This document shows positions 18,957-27,085 of a stretch of DNA of 64,000 nucleotides, piece after piece. The translations under genes were made by a program, and so were the position numbers. This stretch comes from Candidatus Gastranaerophilales bacterium HUM_1 (lineage in GTDB: Bacteria; Cyanobacteriota; Vampirovibrionia; Gastranaerophilales; Gastranaerophilaceae). The DNA lies in contig DAAY01000003.1 in NCBI GenBank assembly GCA_002103105.1, positions 496,001 to 560,000 of the forward strand, in the 5' to 3' direction. How positions within the stretch are numbered: position 1 is the first letter of the stretch; each line of letters opens with the position of its first letter. The notes beneath the pieces were generated by a model. The model ran no database searches and was not told the origin of the DNA. It saw only the letters and a program-made list of their open reading frames with translations.

Positions 18957-19508
18957 ATGAAATTATTTTTAAATAAAAAGGAAAATTTTTGGGATAAAAC
19001 AACGATAAAAATAAAGATAATGGAGTTTCTAAAAATGACTCCAAAATGGGTGTTTTTATTAATATTGTTGGGTGTTACATGTTATTGCTTTGTATTTTAT
19101 AACTCAAATGCTTTAATAACAATTATTATAATTCCATTATTAATTTCCTTGCAAGTTTCACATTTATTGGAATTTATCAAAGAATATATCAAAAAAGTAA
19201 ACTGGACATATAAAAGAGCAAGTATTTATAGAGATTTATTGGAAATTTTTAGTATAATTATAGTATCTATGCACAGAGATTTTGGAAATATACTTGAAGC
19301 TCCAATGTTTCGTGGCTATTTTAGTTTAAATGATGCTGACAAAAGATTATTAGAATTATATAATTTTGCAAACCAAAGAAAGCAGTTTGTAACAAACAAC
19401 TATTATTTACATAATTTAAAACATTTGATAAAGCAAATGAGTAATGAATATTTTTCAATTATATCAAATGCGTGTACTGAATCTGATATTGTAGTTAACT
19501 TTTTGTAG
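18957..19508 (+). CDS. Two-helix membrane protein, unknown, next to Shedu gene
   Basis: 183 residues. Two hydrophobic helices lie at about 33-50 (WVFLLILLGVTCYCF) and 52-68 (ALITIIIIPLLISL), followed by a basic helical cytoplasmic region of about 110 residues (FIKEYIKKVNWTYKRASIYRDLLEIF). I do not recognise the family. The layout (two short helices, then a soluble helical domain) is like small effector proteins found with defence nucleases, but no motif proves this. The ribosome site is weak (TAAGAAAA); ATG 19021 is an alternative start that would remove the first 21 residues. Its 3' end overlaps a converging broken gene by 14 bases. Confidence 0.6.
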   Translation: MKLFLNKKENFWDKTTIKIKIMEFLKMTPKWVFLLILLGVTCYCFVFYNSNALITIIIIPLLISLQVSHLLEFIKEYIKKVNWTYKRASIYRDLLEIFSIIIVSMHRDFGNILEAPMFRGYFSLNDADKRLLELYNFANQRKQFVTNNYYLHNLKHLIKQMSNEYFSIISNACTESDIVVNFL

Positions 19509-19826
19509 TATCTATTGGTACGTTTCGGACAGTTTTTGTATCTCCATTTGCCGACAACTTTTTCTTCAATTGGATATTGTTCTTTGTAATGCATAAGCAT
19601 ATATCATCAACATAAGCAAATATCATTAATAAAGTACGTCTATCAACATCTTGATACTTACTGCAAATAAAATTAAAAAATCTTTTTTCTTTTGAACTAA
19701 TTCTGCATAAGAGATTTTATCAATATCATAAAATAAAGTTTCTAGTTCGGTATTGTTTCTTGATAATATATATCCTTGACGGTCTGGATTATGTTTGTCT
19801 TGAAATCTTGAAAAATTATAATTCAT
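19495..19826 (-). pseudogene. Small unknown protein gene with one frameshift
   Basis: From ATG 19826 the minus strand reads MNYNFSRFQDKHNPDRQGY...YAELVQKKK. It then appears to shift at an A-run (complement of about 19682-19688) into a frame reading FFNFICSKYQDVDRRTLLMIFAYVDDICLCI and ending at 19495. One extra A would join the parts into a protein of about 110 residues. The start overlaps the stop of the upstream XRE gene by ATGA, so the pair was an operon. No family is recognised. It overlaps the end of the converging membrane protein gene by 14 bases. Confidence 0.5.
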
Positions 19827-20158
19827 AATTCCTCGACCTCTTTATTAAATGGTCTGCCTGTACTTGCATAAACTAAACCATTCGGAGTTTCTTTTACAGG
19901 TTCATCAAATGCGTAATCACCATTAAAAAAATTATCTATATTCATATTAAGAGCTTTTATAACCCTGCAAGCAATTTAAAATGATGCTGTTATAATCTTT
20001 CCTTCACCTCTTTCAAATTTTTGGTATTGTCGATAATTTACTTTTGCCAAATCTGCAACTTGTTGTTGATTTAAAACTAAAACTAATCTTTTTTCTCTTA
20101 GGATAGAATTAGGTTTGAATTGTCCTAAACAATATCCATCAAAGCTAAATTTTCCCAT
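19823..20158 (-). pseudogene. XRE-type regulator interrupted by an in-frame stop
   Basis: ATG 20158 opens a helix-turn-helix protein (LNQQQVADLAKVNYRQYQKFERGEG). After 60 codons a TAA at 19978-19976 interrupts ITASF|IACRVIKALNMNIDNFF. The same frame then stays open for another 50 codons and ends in a TGA that overlaps the next ATG (ATGA). That tail reads like normal XRE-protein sequence, so a single AAA-to-TAA change in a gene of about 111 codons is the simplest explanation. A truncated but working 60-residue DNA-binding domain cannot be excluded. Confidence 0.6.
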
Positions 20159-20313
20159 TTATAATTACTCCGTATATAGATATTATTCCCTCAATTGCGG
20201 AATTGTTAATAGGGATTTAATTAAAGTTAAAATTAGCTTAATTTACCCGTAATAGTCAAACCATTCATTCTAAATAACCAAAGCATGTGTTCTTTTTCAA
20301 CTTACTAAAGAGA

Positions 20314-21249
20314 TTAAAACAATTTTTGTTGAATATTATTTTCTAAAAACGATTTTTGGCTGCTTTGTTGGATTTCATCTGTCGGTTTAAGATTTCCTAA
20401 AATCATCAAATCATTTGGATTATGTTTTTTGTAATTTTCTTGTGCTATTTGAGGATTTTGATTTGCATAGCAATACTTACACCCATTAGGGCAAGTGTCA
20501 TAATCTCCAATATTTCTATTCTCCATACAATGACAACCTTGTCTGTTTCCGCTATGTCGAACTTTTTTAAAAGTAATACCATTTGCCTGACCTAAAATAT
20601 CAGAAGTCATGCACCCCGATTGCAAAATCCCATATTGCTCAAGATTTTCAACTGTTGCACAAGTTTGAATTATCATATTGTGTTTCTTCGCTATTGTTCC
20701 AATATTTTTTGCTATTTCATTTTTATCAACTTCAGTCAATGTGATAATTTCAGGCATATTAATTTTTAATTTTTTGTACATTTCAACAAAGCTAAAAATA
20801 CATCTGTCAATATATGGTGAAAGTCTTTCGGACATATAATCAAATGTTTCATAGTGAACTTGTTTAGTGTATTTTTCGGTCAAAAGAACTGGGTCATATC
20901 GCCACGCAATTCTTTGTTTGCCAACAATTTTGGATAATTTAACAAGCGTTTCAATACTGGCATCTATACTTGGAACATTTGGTTCGACATCCTTGCCATA
21001 AGCAGTAATTGCATAGTGAAAATATGTGTTAAATTTATCGGTAATTTCTGTTAATCTGTCTAAAATAGGTTCATAATTTTTGGAACAAAATACAACGCAA
21101 TCAAGAACTTTTGGGTCTAGTTCGTATCTTGTTACTTTGTTTTGGAACATTGGATTTCTTGAATAAACAAAACCTTCTTCAAACCTTTTCAAAAGCCAAT
21201 CGGAATAATATTGAACAGTATCTGTTCTTGAACCTGTGTTTATTATCAT
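20314..21249 (-). CDS. DUF1848 protein with Fe-S cysteine cluster
   Basis: A 311-residue member of the DUF1848 family. It opens with INTGSRTDTVQYYSDWLLKRF and has WRYDPVLL in the middle. A late cysteine set, CHCMENRNIGDYDTC followed by CPNGCKYCYAN (about 240-262), resembles a radical SAM-type or ferredoxin-type 4Fe-4S site. The reaction is unknown in the family. It begins 22 bases past the cupin terminator on the same strand, so it is probably transcribed separately. The gene looks intact. The confidence reflects the family name, not a function. Confidence 0.8.
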   Translation of the reverse strand: MIINTGSRTDTVQYYSDWLLKRFEEGFVYSRNPMFQNKVTRYELDPKVLDCVVFCSKNYEPILDRLTEITDKFNTYFHYAITAYGKDVEPNVPSIDASIETLVKLSKIVGKQRIAWRYDPVLLTEKYTKQVHYETFDYMSERLSPYIDRCIFSFVEMYKKLKINMPEIITLTEVDKNEIAKNIGTIAKKHNMIIQTCATVENLEQYGILQSGCMTSDILGQANGITFKKVRHSGNRQGCHCMENRNIGDYDTCPNGCKYCYANQNPQIAQENYKKHNPNDLMILGNLKPTDEIQQSSQKSFLENNIQQKLF

Positions 21250-21270
21250 TTTATACTTTTATTTCTGATT

Positions 21271-21297
21271 AAAAAGGGGGGCAAGATAGCCCCTTTT
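21271..21297 (-). terminator. Rho-independent terminator after the cupin gene
   Basis: On the minus strand AAAAGGGGC pairs with GCCCCCCTTTT across a 6-base loop and is followed by a T-run. It lies 4 bases beyond the cupin stop and before the DUF1848 start. Confidence 0.75.
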
Positions 21298-21301
21298 AAT
21301 T

Positions 21302-21676
21302 TTAGCACAATTCAGCATCGCCAAGTCCAAATTGTTCCAAGCTGTTTGATTTTGCTTGAACACAAATATATTCCAAATCAGTTTTTGCTTCCATTGTTCT
21401 TACGGCATTTGGAAGAACTTTTACACAACTGCCTTCTTTTACTTCAACAACTTCATTATCTAGAGTCATTGAACCTTCACCCTTTAAGAAAATATAAACT
21501 TCTTCATTTTGTTTGTGTTTGTGATTGAATGGTAATTTTACTCCAGCAGGCATAGCACTAACTGAAATTTCACAACTTGTTAAACCTAGCAAATCATGCA
21601 AAAACGCTTTGCCGTTTTCATAATTTTTACCAACTTCACTGATTTTTCCGATTTCTTCTTTTTTAAAGTTTGTCAT
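21302..21676 (-). CDS. Cupin-domain protein
   Basis: A 124-residue single-domain cupin. Motif 1 is NHKHKQNEEVYIFLKGEG, with the metal-binding histidines and Glu, and motif 2 lies around VKVLPNAVRTM. Such small cupins bind a metal and sense or convert small molecules. SD AAAGGAG precedes ATG 21676. The gene follows marR by 47 bases on the same strand, and a copy of the marR operator palindrome sits between them (21693-21706), so the MarR protein very likely controls it. It may detoxify or report the effector of the regulator. Confidence 0.85.
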   Translation of the reverse strand: MTNFKKEEIGKISEVGKNYENGKAFLHDLLGLTSCEISVSAMPAGVKLPFNHKHKQNEEVYIFLKGEGSMTLDNEVVEVKEGSCVKVLPNAVRTMEAKTDLEYICVQAKSNSLEQFGLGDAELC

Positions 21677-21692
21677 AATGTTTTCTCCTTTC

Positions 21693-21706
21693 GTTAGACA
21701 TCTAAC
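21693..21706. promoter_or_regulatory. MarR operator copy 2 (GTTAGA-CA-TCTAAC)
   Basis: The 14-base sequence GTTAGACATCTAAC is an inverted repeat with a 2-base centre and is identical to the one in the marR promoter at 22147-22160. It lies 17 bases before the cupin start, just upstream of its ribosome site. Confidence 0.8.
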
Positions 21707-21723
21707 TATTGCTGTAAAAATTT

Positions 21724-22134
21724 TTATTCTAGCACTTTTCTTAAAAGTTTTTCTATTAATTCAGACTCTTCTGGAGATAAATTTTTGTTTAACATTTCGT
21801 TTAAATTCTTTGATATTTTCTCAAAAGTTGTCTGAAAATCTTCACCTTTTTGCGTTAAAACAATATATGTACAACGACTATCCTCATCAGAAGCTTCTCT
21901 TTTTAAATATCCTAGTTTTTCAAGTTTATCAACCAAGACTGTAACCGTTGGTTTTGTTCTATGAATGCAATTTGCAATATCTTTCATCGTCATTTTACTG
22001 TTTTTGTAAAGACATACAAGAATATCACCATGACTTGGTACAAGTCCTTCTGCACCGTTATTTTTTAATTCTTCAATAATAAAACGGTTTCCTTTTTCAT
22101 GGATTTTAGATATTAGAGATAAAATAGCACTCAT
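21724..22134 (-). CDS. MarR family transcriptional regulator
   Basis: A winged-helix MarR protein. MTMKDIANCIHRTKPTVTVLVDKLEKLG style helix-turn-helix residues are followed by the wing (REASDEDSRCTYIVLTQKG). I choose ATG 22134 (136 residues) rather than ATG 22155. The latter lies inside the spacer of the promoter at 22141-22168 and could not be on the transcript. ATG 22134 sits six bases after the -10 box, so the message is probably leaderless. Two identical palindromes, one in its own promoter and one before the cupin gene, point to self-repression and control of the cupin. Confidence 0.88.
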   Translation of the reverse strand: MSAILSLISKIHEKGNRFIIEELKNNGAEGLVPSHGDILVCLYKNSKMTMKDIANCIHRTKPTVTVLVDKLEKLGYLKREASDEDSRCTYIVLTQKGEDFQTTFEKISKNLNEMLNKNLSPEESELIEKLLRKVLE

Positions 22135-22140
22135 ACAATT

Positions 22141-22168
22141 ATTATAGTTAGACATCTAACTTTGTCAA
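22141..22168 (-). promoter_or_regulatory. Consensus sigma70 promoter with operator filling the spacer (marR)
   Basis: On the minus strand TTGACA (22168-22163) and TATAAT (22146-22141) are perfect consensus boxes separated by 16 bases. The spacer consists of two bases plus the palindrome GTTAGATGTCTAAC (22160-22147). A dimer bound here would block RNA polymerase directly. Confidence 0.85.
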
Positions 22169-22313
22169 GAAACTTTTTACATTATTACATTTTTTTAGAT
22201 CTGGAAGTGGCAAGAAATCCCAAATATTTTTCCTATTGCAATTGTTTTTTTGAGCTATAATAATTTTGTAAGAAGATTTATATATTTACCAGACAAATAT
22301 GAGGATACCCCAA

Positions 22314-22613
22314 ATGTCAAGAATAGGAAGAATTTACAGTGCGGCTCTTAGTGCAACGTACGACAGATATTTTATTACTAAGGCTTCTAAAAAACAAAAA
22401 TTAGATAGTGTTGAAACTAATTTACGAAATTATGTTGAAAGGACTTCTGGTGCTTCGACTCATGACCCGATTGAAGCAATGAAAAGATGGAGAAAAGCGT
22501 ACAAAGTAGGAATTAGTAGAATTAAAAAAAATGAACAGATTGAAAAACAATTCAAAACCCCTTCAATGATGTCTAAAATTGTTGATTATGTAGTAGGAGT
22601 AATTAAAAAATAA
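22314..22613 (+). CDS. Small basic protein, unknown family (paralogue A)
   Basis: About 99 residues from ATG 22314, which has GAGG nine bases upstream; ATG 22299 is an in-frame alternative with no ribosome site. The protein is rich in Lys/Arg and largely helical. It shares with the gene at 22756 the pattern DRYF(I/V)xKAS, then (E/K)xTSG, then A-x-x-x-W+K, then QFKxxSxxSKxV. The two are therefore tandem duplicates about 140 bases apart. No signal peptide or known domain is visible. I do not recognise a function. It may be a lineage-specific family. Confidence 0.7.
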   Translation: MSRIGRIYSAALSATYDRYFITKASKKQKLDSVETNLRNYVERTSGASTHDPIEAMKRWRKAYKVGISRIKKNEQIEKQFKTPSMMSKIVDYVVGVIKK

Positions 22614-22634
22614 TTCGCAATTAAACAAATAGAG

Positions 22635-22676
22635 AAAAGCTGGCATTTTTATAAATTTTAATATATGCCAGCTTTT
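22635..22676 (+). terminator. Rho-independent terminator after paralogue A
   Basis: AAAAGCTGGCAT (22635-22646) pairs perfectly with ATGCCAGCTTTT (22665-22676) and runs into a T-tract. It separates the two paralogues, so each has its own transcript. Confidence 0.85.
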
Positions 22677-22755
22677 TTGTATTAATTTGGCAATTTTTTA
22701 TTTCTGTTTGTTTTATTAGTAAGTATCTGGAAAGTAAAAAAAAGAAGGTGTTAAC

Positions 22756-23061
22756 ATGAAATCAATCCAATTAGCTTTAAATTCTGCTTATTATGCTGCA
22801 AAAGACAGATATTTTGTGAGAAAAGCTTCTCCTCAAAAGATGAATCTTATTGACTTGAAATTTTACGACAGGTTAAAAGAAACATCTGGTCCTAAGTCTA
22901 ACAATTTCAAAGACGCATATGCTGGCTGGAAAAAGGAATTTGGACACAAATACAGAATGGGTTTACGAGAAAAAGTTATCAATAACCAATTCAAACAGCA
23001 ATCCATTATCTCTAAAACAGTAAGACGTGTTGCGAGATGTCTTCGTAGAGTTCTTAAATAG
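22756..23061 (+). CDS. Small basic protein, unknown family (paralogue B)
   Basis: 101 residues, strongly basic at the C-terminus (SKTVRRVARCLRRVLK), with SD AAGAAGGTG before the ATG. It is related to the protein at 22314: AKDRYFVRKAS, KETSG, AYAGWKKEF and NNQFKQQSIISKTV align with the same blocks there. The cationic amphipathic end could bind nucleic acid or a membrane, which is inference only. It ends one base before the converging recG gene. Confidence 0.72.
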   Translation: MKSIQLALNSAYYAAKDRYFVRKASPQKMNLIDLKFYDRLKETSGPKSNNFKDAYAGWKKEFGHKYRMGLREKVINNQFKQQSIISKTVRRVARCLRRVLK

Positions 23062-23062
23062 G

Positions 23063-25453
23063 TTAAATATCTAAACCTGTAAACATTTCGAGTGCTGTGA
23101 CATTTTTTAGCATTGGAAAATCTTCGATATTGTAGTTTTTGACAAAATCAATGGCTTCGTTTCTTGCAAGCTCAAGAATCTTTGCATCTCTTACGATATC
23201 TGAAATTATCAAGTCTGGCAAACCAGATTGCCTTGTTCCTAAAAATTCACCAGGACCTCGAAGTTGCAAATCTTTTTCTGCAATAACAAAACCATCATTT
23301 GTTTGAGTCATAATTCCAAGTCGTTCTCTGGTTTCTTGAGAGCGAGAAGCTGTAATTAAAACACAATATGATTGTAGCGAATTTCTACCAACACGCCCCC
23401 TCAATTGGTGAAGTTGCGAAAGTCCAAACCGTTCAGCATTTTCAATTACCATAACCGTCGCATTTGGAACATCAACCCCAACTTCTACAACCGTTGTTGA
23501 TACGAGAATATCATATTTCCCTTCTTTAAAATCTTTCATTACTTCTTCTTTTTCATCATTTTTTAATTTCCCGTGAAGAAGTCCTATTTTAAACTGAGGA
23601 AAGATTTCTGTTTGAAGTTTTTCAGCTTCAATCGTTGCAGCTTTTGCAGATAGAGTTTCACTCTCGTCAATTAGCGGATATACAACGTAAGCTTGTCGTC
23701 CAGAATTCACTTCATTTTTAATAAGTTCCCAAACTTGTCGATGAGAACCAGTCAAAATTGTTTTAATCGGTTTTCTCCCTTTCGGAAGTTCATTTATTAC
23801 AGTCAAATCTAAATCTCCATGAACAGTTAGAGCCAAAGTTCTTGGTATTGGAGTCGCTGTCATTGTAAGCATTTGAGGATTTTGGGATTTTTTCTTTAAA
23901 ATATTTCTTTGCTTAACCCCAAATCTGTGTTGCTCATCCACAACAATAGCTCCAAGGTTATTAAATTCGACATTTTCTTGAATTAGAGCGTGAGTTCCAA
24001 CAGCAATATTTGTTTGCCCATTTTGAAGATCCGTTTCAAATTTTTGGCGTAGTTTTTTTCCGTGACTTCCGAGGAACAATCCCACGCTTAACCCCAACGG
24101 AGTTAACCATTGAACAAGGTTGTTATAGTGTTGTTGTGCAAGAATTTCAGTTGGAGCCATCAATGCCCCTTGGTAACCGTTTTCAACAGCCGCAAGTAAC
24201 ATAATAGTTGCTACAACAGTTTTTCCACTACCTACATCACCTTGGAGAAGTCTTTGCATCGGAATATCAGAATTCATATCGTGTAAAATCTCGTTTACAG
24301 CTTGTTTTTGTCCAGATGTTAATTCAAATGGCAATTCTGATATAAATTTTTGAACAAGTCCGCCAGAATGTGTTTGAAGAGCATATGCAGAAGTTGTTTT
24401 TGCAGTATTTTCTCTTAATCTTATGAGCTTTAATTGTATTAAAAATAATTCTTCAAAAATCAACGAAAATCTAGCGTGTTCTAAAGAATCCATTGTTTCT
24501 GGGAAATGGATTTGTTTAACAGCATCTTTTTTCTCCATAATCCCAAGTCTTTCCCTAATGAAATCAGGGATAATATTTTTAATGTCGTTTTTATACAATT
24601 CAATTGCGTTAAAAATAGCTTTTCTCAGAGTTTTAATGCTCAAGTTTTCGCAGACAGTATAAACAGGAACAATCCTTGCTATATTCAAATTTGAATCGGG
24701 ATTTTCCATGAATTCGCCTGTCATAATCGAGTATGTAGGCTTATCCATTGTAAGATGTCCTGAATAATTATTCATTTTGACAACACCTGAAACCATAATT
24801 CCTGCATTTTGCGGGAATTGGGCTTTCATTCTCTCAAGTAAATATTTATTTCCCTTTGCGTTAAAAAAGCTGAGTTCAAACCTTCCACTCTCATCAGCTA
24901 TCGTGACTTTTGTTACAGAAAGATTATTTCTTGTATTAAAAGATGAAACTGACTTGATATATCCAAAAACAGTAGTTGTTTGCCCTTCTTCAAGGTTTTT
25001 GATAAGCGTTCTTGAGGAATAATCAATATGTTTCTTCGGGAAATACATCATCAAATCTTGAGCGGTATATATTCCAAGTTTGTTGAATTTTGCCGCAACT
25101 TTTGGGCCTACACCTTTAATATACATAACATCAACTTGAGAGGGGTGTTTTTCTCTTTGTCGTTGATGTTCTTTTTCCTCTTGTCTATCAAGAGCCTCTT
25201 GCTCTAAGTCGGATTTTATAACCCTAATTAAATGTTCAATAGCCTTTCTTCTATCTGGGAGAGAAGAAACTGGATACATTTCAAACGCATCAACAATAAT
25301 TTCCCAACGAGGATTTTTAGATTTTTTTGCAATCTTTTTTGCTTCTTTTTTTATAAAACTAGAAAAACTTTGAGTTTTGCCGTGAATATCTATATAGCGA
25401 TATTTCGCCTCGATTTCTATTGCAGCTTTAATTTTCTCCAAATTTTCTATCAT
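23063..25453 (-). CDS. recG: ATP-dependent DNA helicase RecG
   Basis: 796 residues, about 100 longer than the E. coli type. The extra part is at the N-terminus (about 1-100, charged, followed by an HhH-like KGVGPKVAAKFNKLGIYTAQDL), as in cyanobacterial RecG. The wedge/OB domain follows. The helicase core has Walker A GDVGSGKT, DEQHRFG, TATPIPRT, motif V VSTTVVEVGVDVP and motif VI QLRGRVGR. RecG reverses stalled forks and migrates branched DNA. The start has no clear ribosome site. It converges with the small paralogue B. Confidence 0.97.
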   Translation of the reverse strand: MIENLEKIKAAIEIEAKYRYIDIHGKTQSFSSFIKKEAKKIAKKSKNPRWEIIVDAFEMYPVSSLPDRRKAIEHLIRVIKSDLEQEALDRQEEKEHQRQREKHPSQVDVMYIKGVGPKVAAKFNKLGIYTAQDLMMYFPKKHIDYSSRTLIKNLEEGQTTTVFGYIKSVSSFNTRNNLSVTKVTIADESGRFELSFFNAKGNKYLLERMKAQFPQNAGIMVSGVVKMNNYSGHLTMDKPTYSIMTGEFMENPDSNLNIARIVPVYTVCENLSIKTLRKAIFNAIELYKNDIKNIIPDFIRERLGIMEKKDAVKQIHFPETMDSLEHARFSLIFEELFLIQLKLIRLRENTAKTTSAYALQTHSGGLVQKFISELPFELTSGQKQAVNEILHDMNSDIPMQRLLQGDVGSGKTVVATIMLLAAVENGYQGALMAPTEILAQQHYNNLVQWLTPLGLSVGLFLGSHGKKLRQKFETDLQNGQTNIAVGTHALIQENVEFNNLGAIVVDEQHRFGVKQRNILKKKSQNPQMLTMTATPIPRTLALTVHGDLDLTVINELPKGRKPIKTILTGSHRQVWELIKNEVNSGRQAYVVYPLIDESETLSAKAATIEAEKLQTEIFPQFKIGLLHGKLKNDEKEEVMKDFKEGKYDILVSTTVVEVGVDVPNATVMVIENAERFGLSQLHQLRGRVGRNSLQSYCVLITASRSQETRERLGIMTQTNDGFVIAEKDLQLRGPGEFLGTRQSGLPDLIISDIVRDAKILELARNEAIDFVKNYNIEDFPMLKNVTALEMFTGLDI

Positions 25454-25670
25454 AATTATTTATGATATTACAACAAGAGAATGAGGTTGTAAAATCATAG
25501 GCGTGGAGTTATAAGAACTAGAGGAAAGTGTTTCCAAATAAAATGTAACGTTAATGATGGTTCCACAGATAGTTCTTCAAAAATTTTAGACGAAAAAATT
25601 CTTTCATTTTGGCAAAGGTACATTTTCTAGATATTTTGATATTATGTAATTGGGCTTTTCAAAAATTTCC

Positions 25671-25699
25671 TTGACCATCAATGTTGGAGGGCATATAAT
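25671..25699 (+). promoter_or_regulatory. Promoter of radA, probably leaderless
   Basis: TTGACC (25671-25676) and TATAAT (25694-25699) are separated by 17 bases. The radA ATG begins after only six further bases (TACGTT), the same spacing as at marR. Transcription should start at or next to the ATG. Confidence 0.8.
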
Positions 25700-25705
25700 T
25701 ACGTT

Positions 25706-27076
25706 ATGGCTAAAGTTAAATCAAAATGGGTTTGTCAGGAATGCGGTTATGAAACTGCGGGTTATTTAGGAAAATGTCCCGAATGTGGAAGTTGGGGAAG
25801 CTTTGTTGAGGAGGTTCAAACTTCTCTCAAACCTCAAAATACTTCTCCTCAAGGAATTGTCAATGATACAAAACCTTCTTTGATAAATGATATTCATATT
25901 GGAGAAGAGGTTCGAGTTAGTACAAATATTTCTGAATTTGATAGAATTCTGGGTGGTGGACTTGTTCAAGGTTCATTAGTTTTGATTGCTGGTGATCCTG
26001 GGATTGGAAAGTCAACTATTCTTCTTCAAACAAGTGGCGAGCTTGCGAAGAATGGTGAAAAAATTCTATACGTTTCTGCTGAAGAGTCTGCGAGTCAGTT
26101 GAAACTTCGTGCAAATCGTTTAGGGGTTAATTCAGATTGTTTGTATGTTTATCCACAAACCAATTTGGAAAATATTCGTCAACAGATTGAAGAGATTAAA
26201 CCAGATACTGTTGTGATTGATAGTATTCAAGCTATTTATTCTCAAACAATAACGAGTTCTGCTGGTAGTGTTTCACAAATTCGTGAATGTTGTAATATTT
26301 TGATGCAAATTGCGAAAACTCAAAATATTACTATCATTATAATTGGTCACGTTACAAAAGATGGAAATATTGCAGGCCCAAAAATTTTGGAACATATGGT
26401 TGATACGGTTATTTATTTTGAAGGTGACAAGTATAAATCATACAGAATGTTGCGTTCTATGAAAAATAGATTTGGAAATACATCAGAGGTTGGAATTTTT
26501 GAAATGCAAACAAAAGGGCTTGTGGAAGTCAAAAATCCTAATGAATTATTTTTGAATGAACGTTCACAAGAGGCTATTCCAGGGAGTGCAATTGTCGTAA
26601 CAAATGAAGGAACAAGACCTTTGCTTGTTGAAATTCAGGCTCTTGTTGGTTCTACTCCTTATCCAACTCCACGCAGGGTTGCGAATGGTGTTGATACAAG
26701 TAGGGTTCTTCAGATTTTGGCGGTTTTAGAAAAGCGTGTTGGATTAAACCTTTCTAAGCAAGATGTTTACATCAACGTTATGGGTGGGATTGATGTTGAT
26801 GAACCTAGTGCTGATTTAGGAATTGCTATGGCTATTGCAACTTGTGCGAGAGATGTTGTGGTTGACCCGCAAACGGTTATTATTGGAGAAATTGGCTTGT
26901 CTGGTGAAATTCACCCTGTTTCAAATTTGGAAAAACGTTTAAATGAAGCAGCTGCATCAGGGTTTAAGAAAGCGATTATTCCTTATGCAAATAGAAATAT
27001 TAAGCACGAAAAAATTAAAACTGTCCCTGTGAAGCGTTTGATTGATGCAATTACAGCCTGTGTAAATCCAGGATAG
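25706..27076 (+). CDS. radA: DNA repair protein RadA
   Basis: 456 residues, the usual family length. An N-terminal C4 zinc finger has C10, C13, C24 and C27. Walker A is GDPGIGKST, the RadA-specific KNRFG motif lies in MKNRFGNTSEVGIF, and a C-terminal Lon-protease-like domain follows (GGIDVDEPSADLGIAMAIA). RadA is a RecA-like branch-migration motor in recombination. No ribosome site is needed if the mRNA is leaderless (see the promoter at 25671). The pncC-like gene follows after nine bases. Confidence 0.97.
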   Translation: MAKVKSKWVCQECGYETAGYLGKCPECGSWGSFVEEVQTSLKPQNTSPQGIVNDTKPSLINDIHIGEEVRVSTNISEFDRILGGGLVQGSLVLIAGDPGIGKSTILLQTSGELAKNGEKILYVSAEESASQLKLRANRLGVNSDCLYVYPQTNLENIRQQIEEIKPDTVVIDSIQAIYSQTITSSAGSVSQIRECCNILMQIAKTQNITIIIIGHVTKDGNIAGPKILEHMVDTVIYFEGDKYKSYRMLRSMKNRFGNTSEVGIFEMQTKGLVEVKNPNELFLNERSQEAIPGSAIVVTNEGTRPLLVEIQALVGSTPYPTPRRVANGVDTSRVLQILAVLEKRVGLNLSKQDVYINVMGGIDVDEPSADLGIAMAIATCARDVVVDPQTVIIGEIGLSGEIHPVSNLEKRLNEAAASGFKKAIIPYANRNIKHEKIKTVPVKRLIDAITACVNPG

Positions 27077-27085
27077 GAGGTTGTT

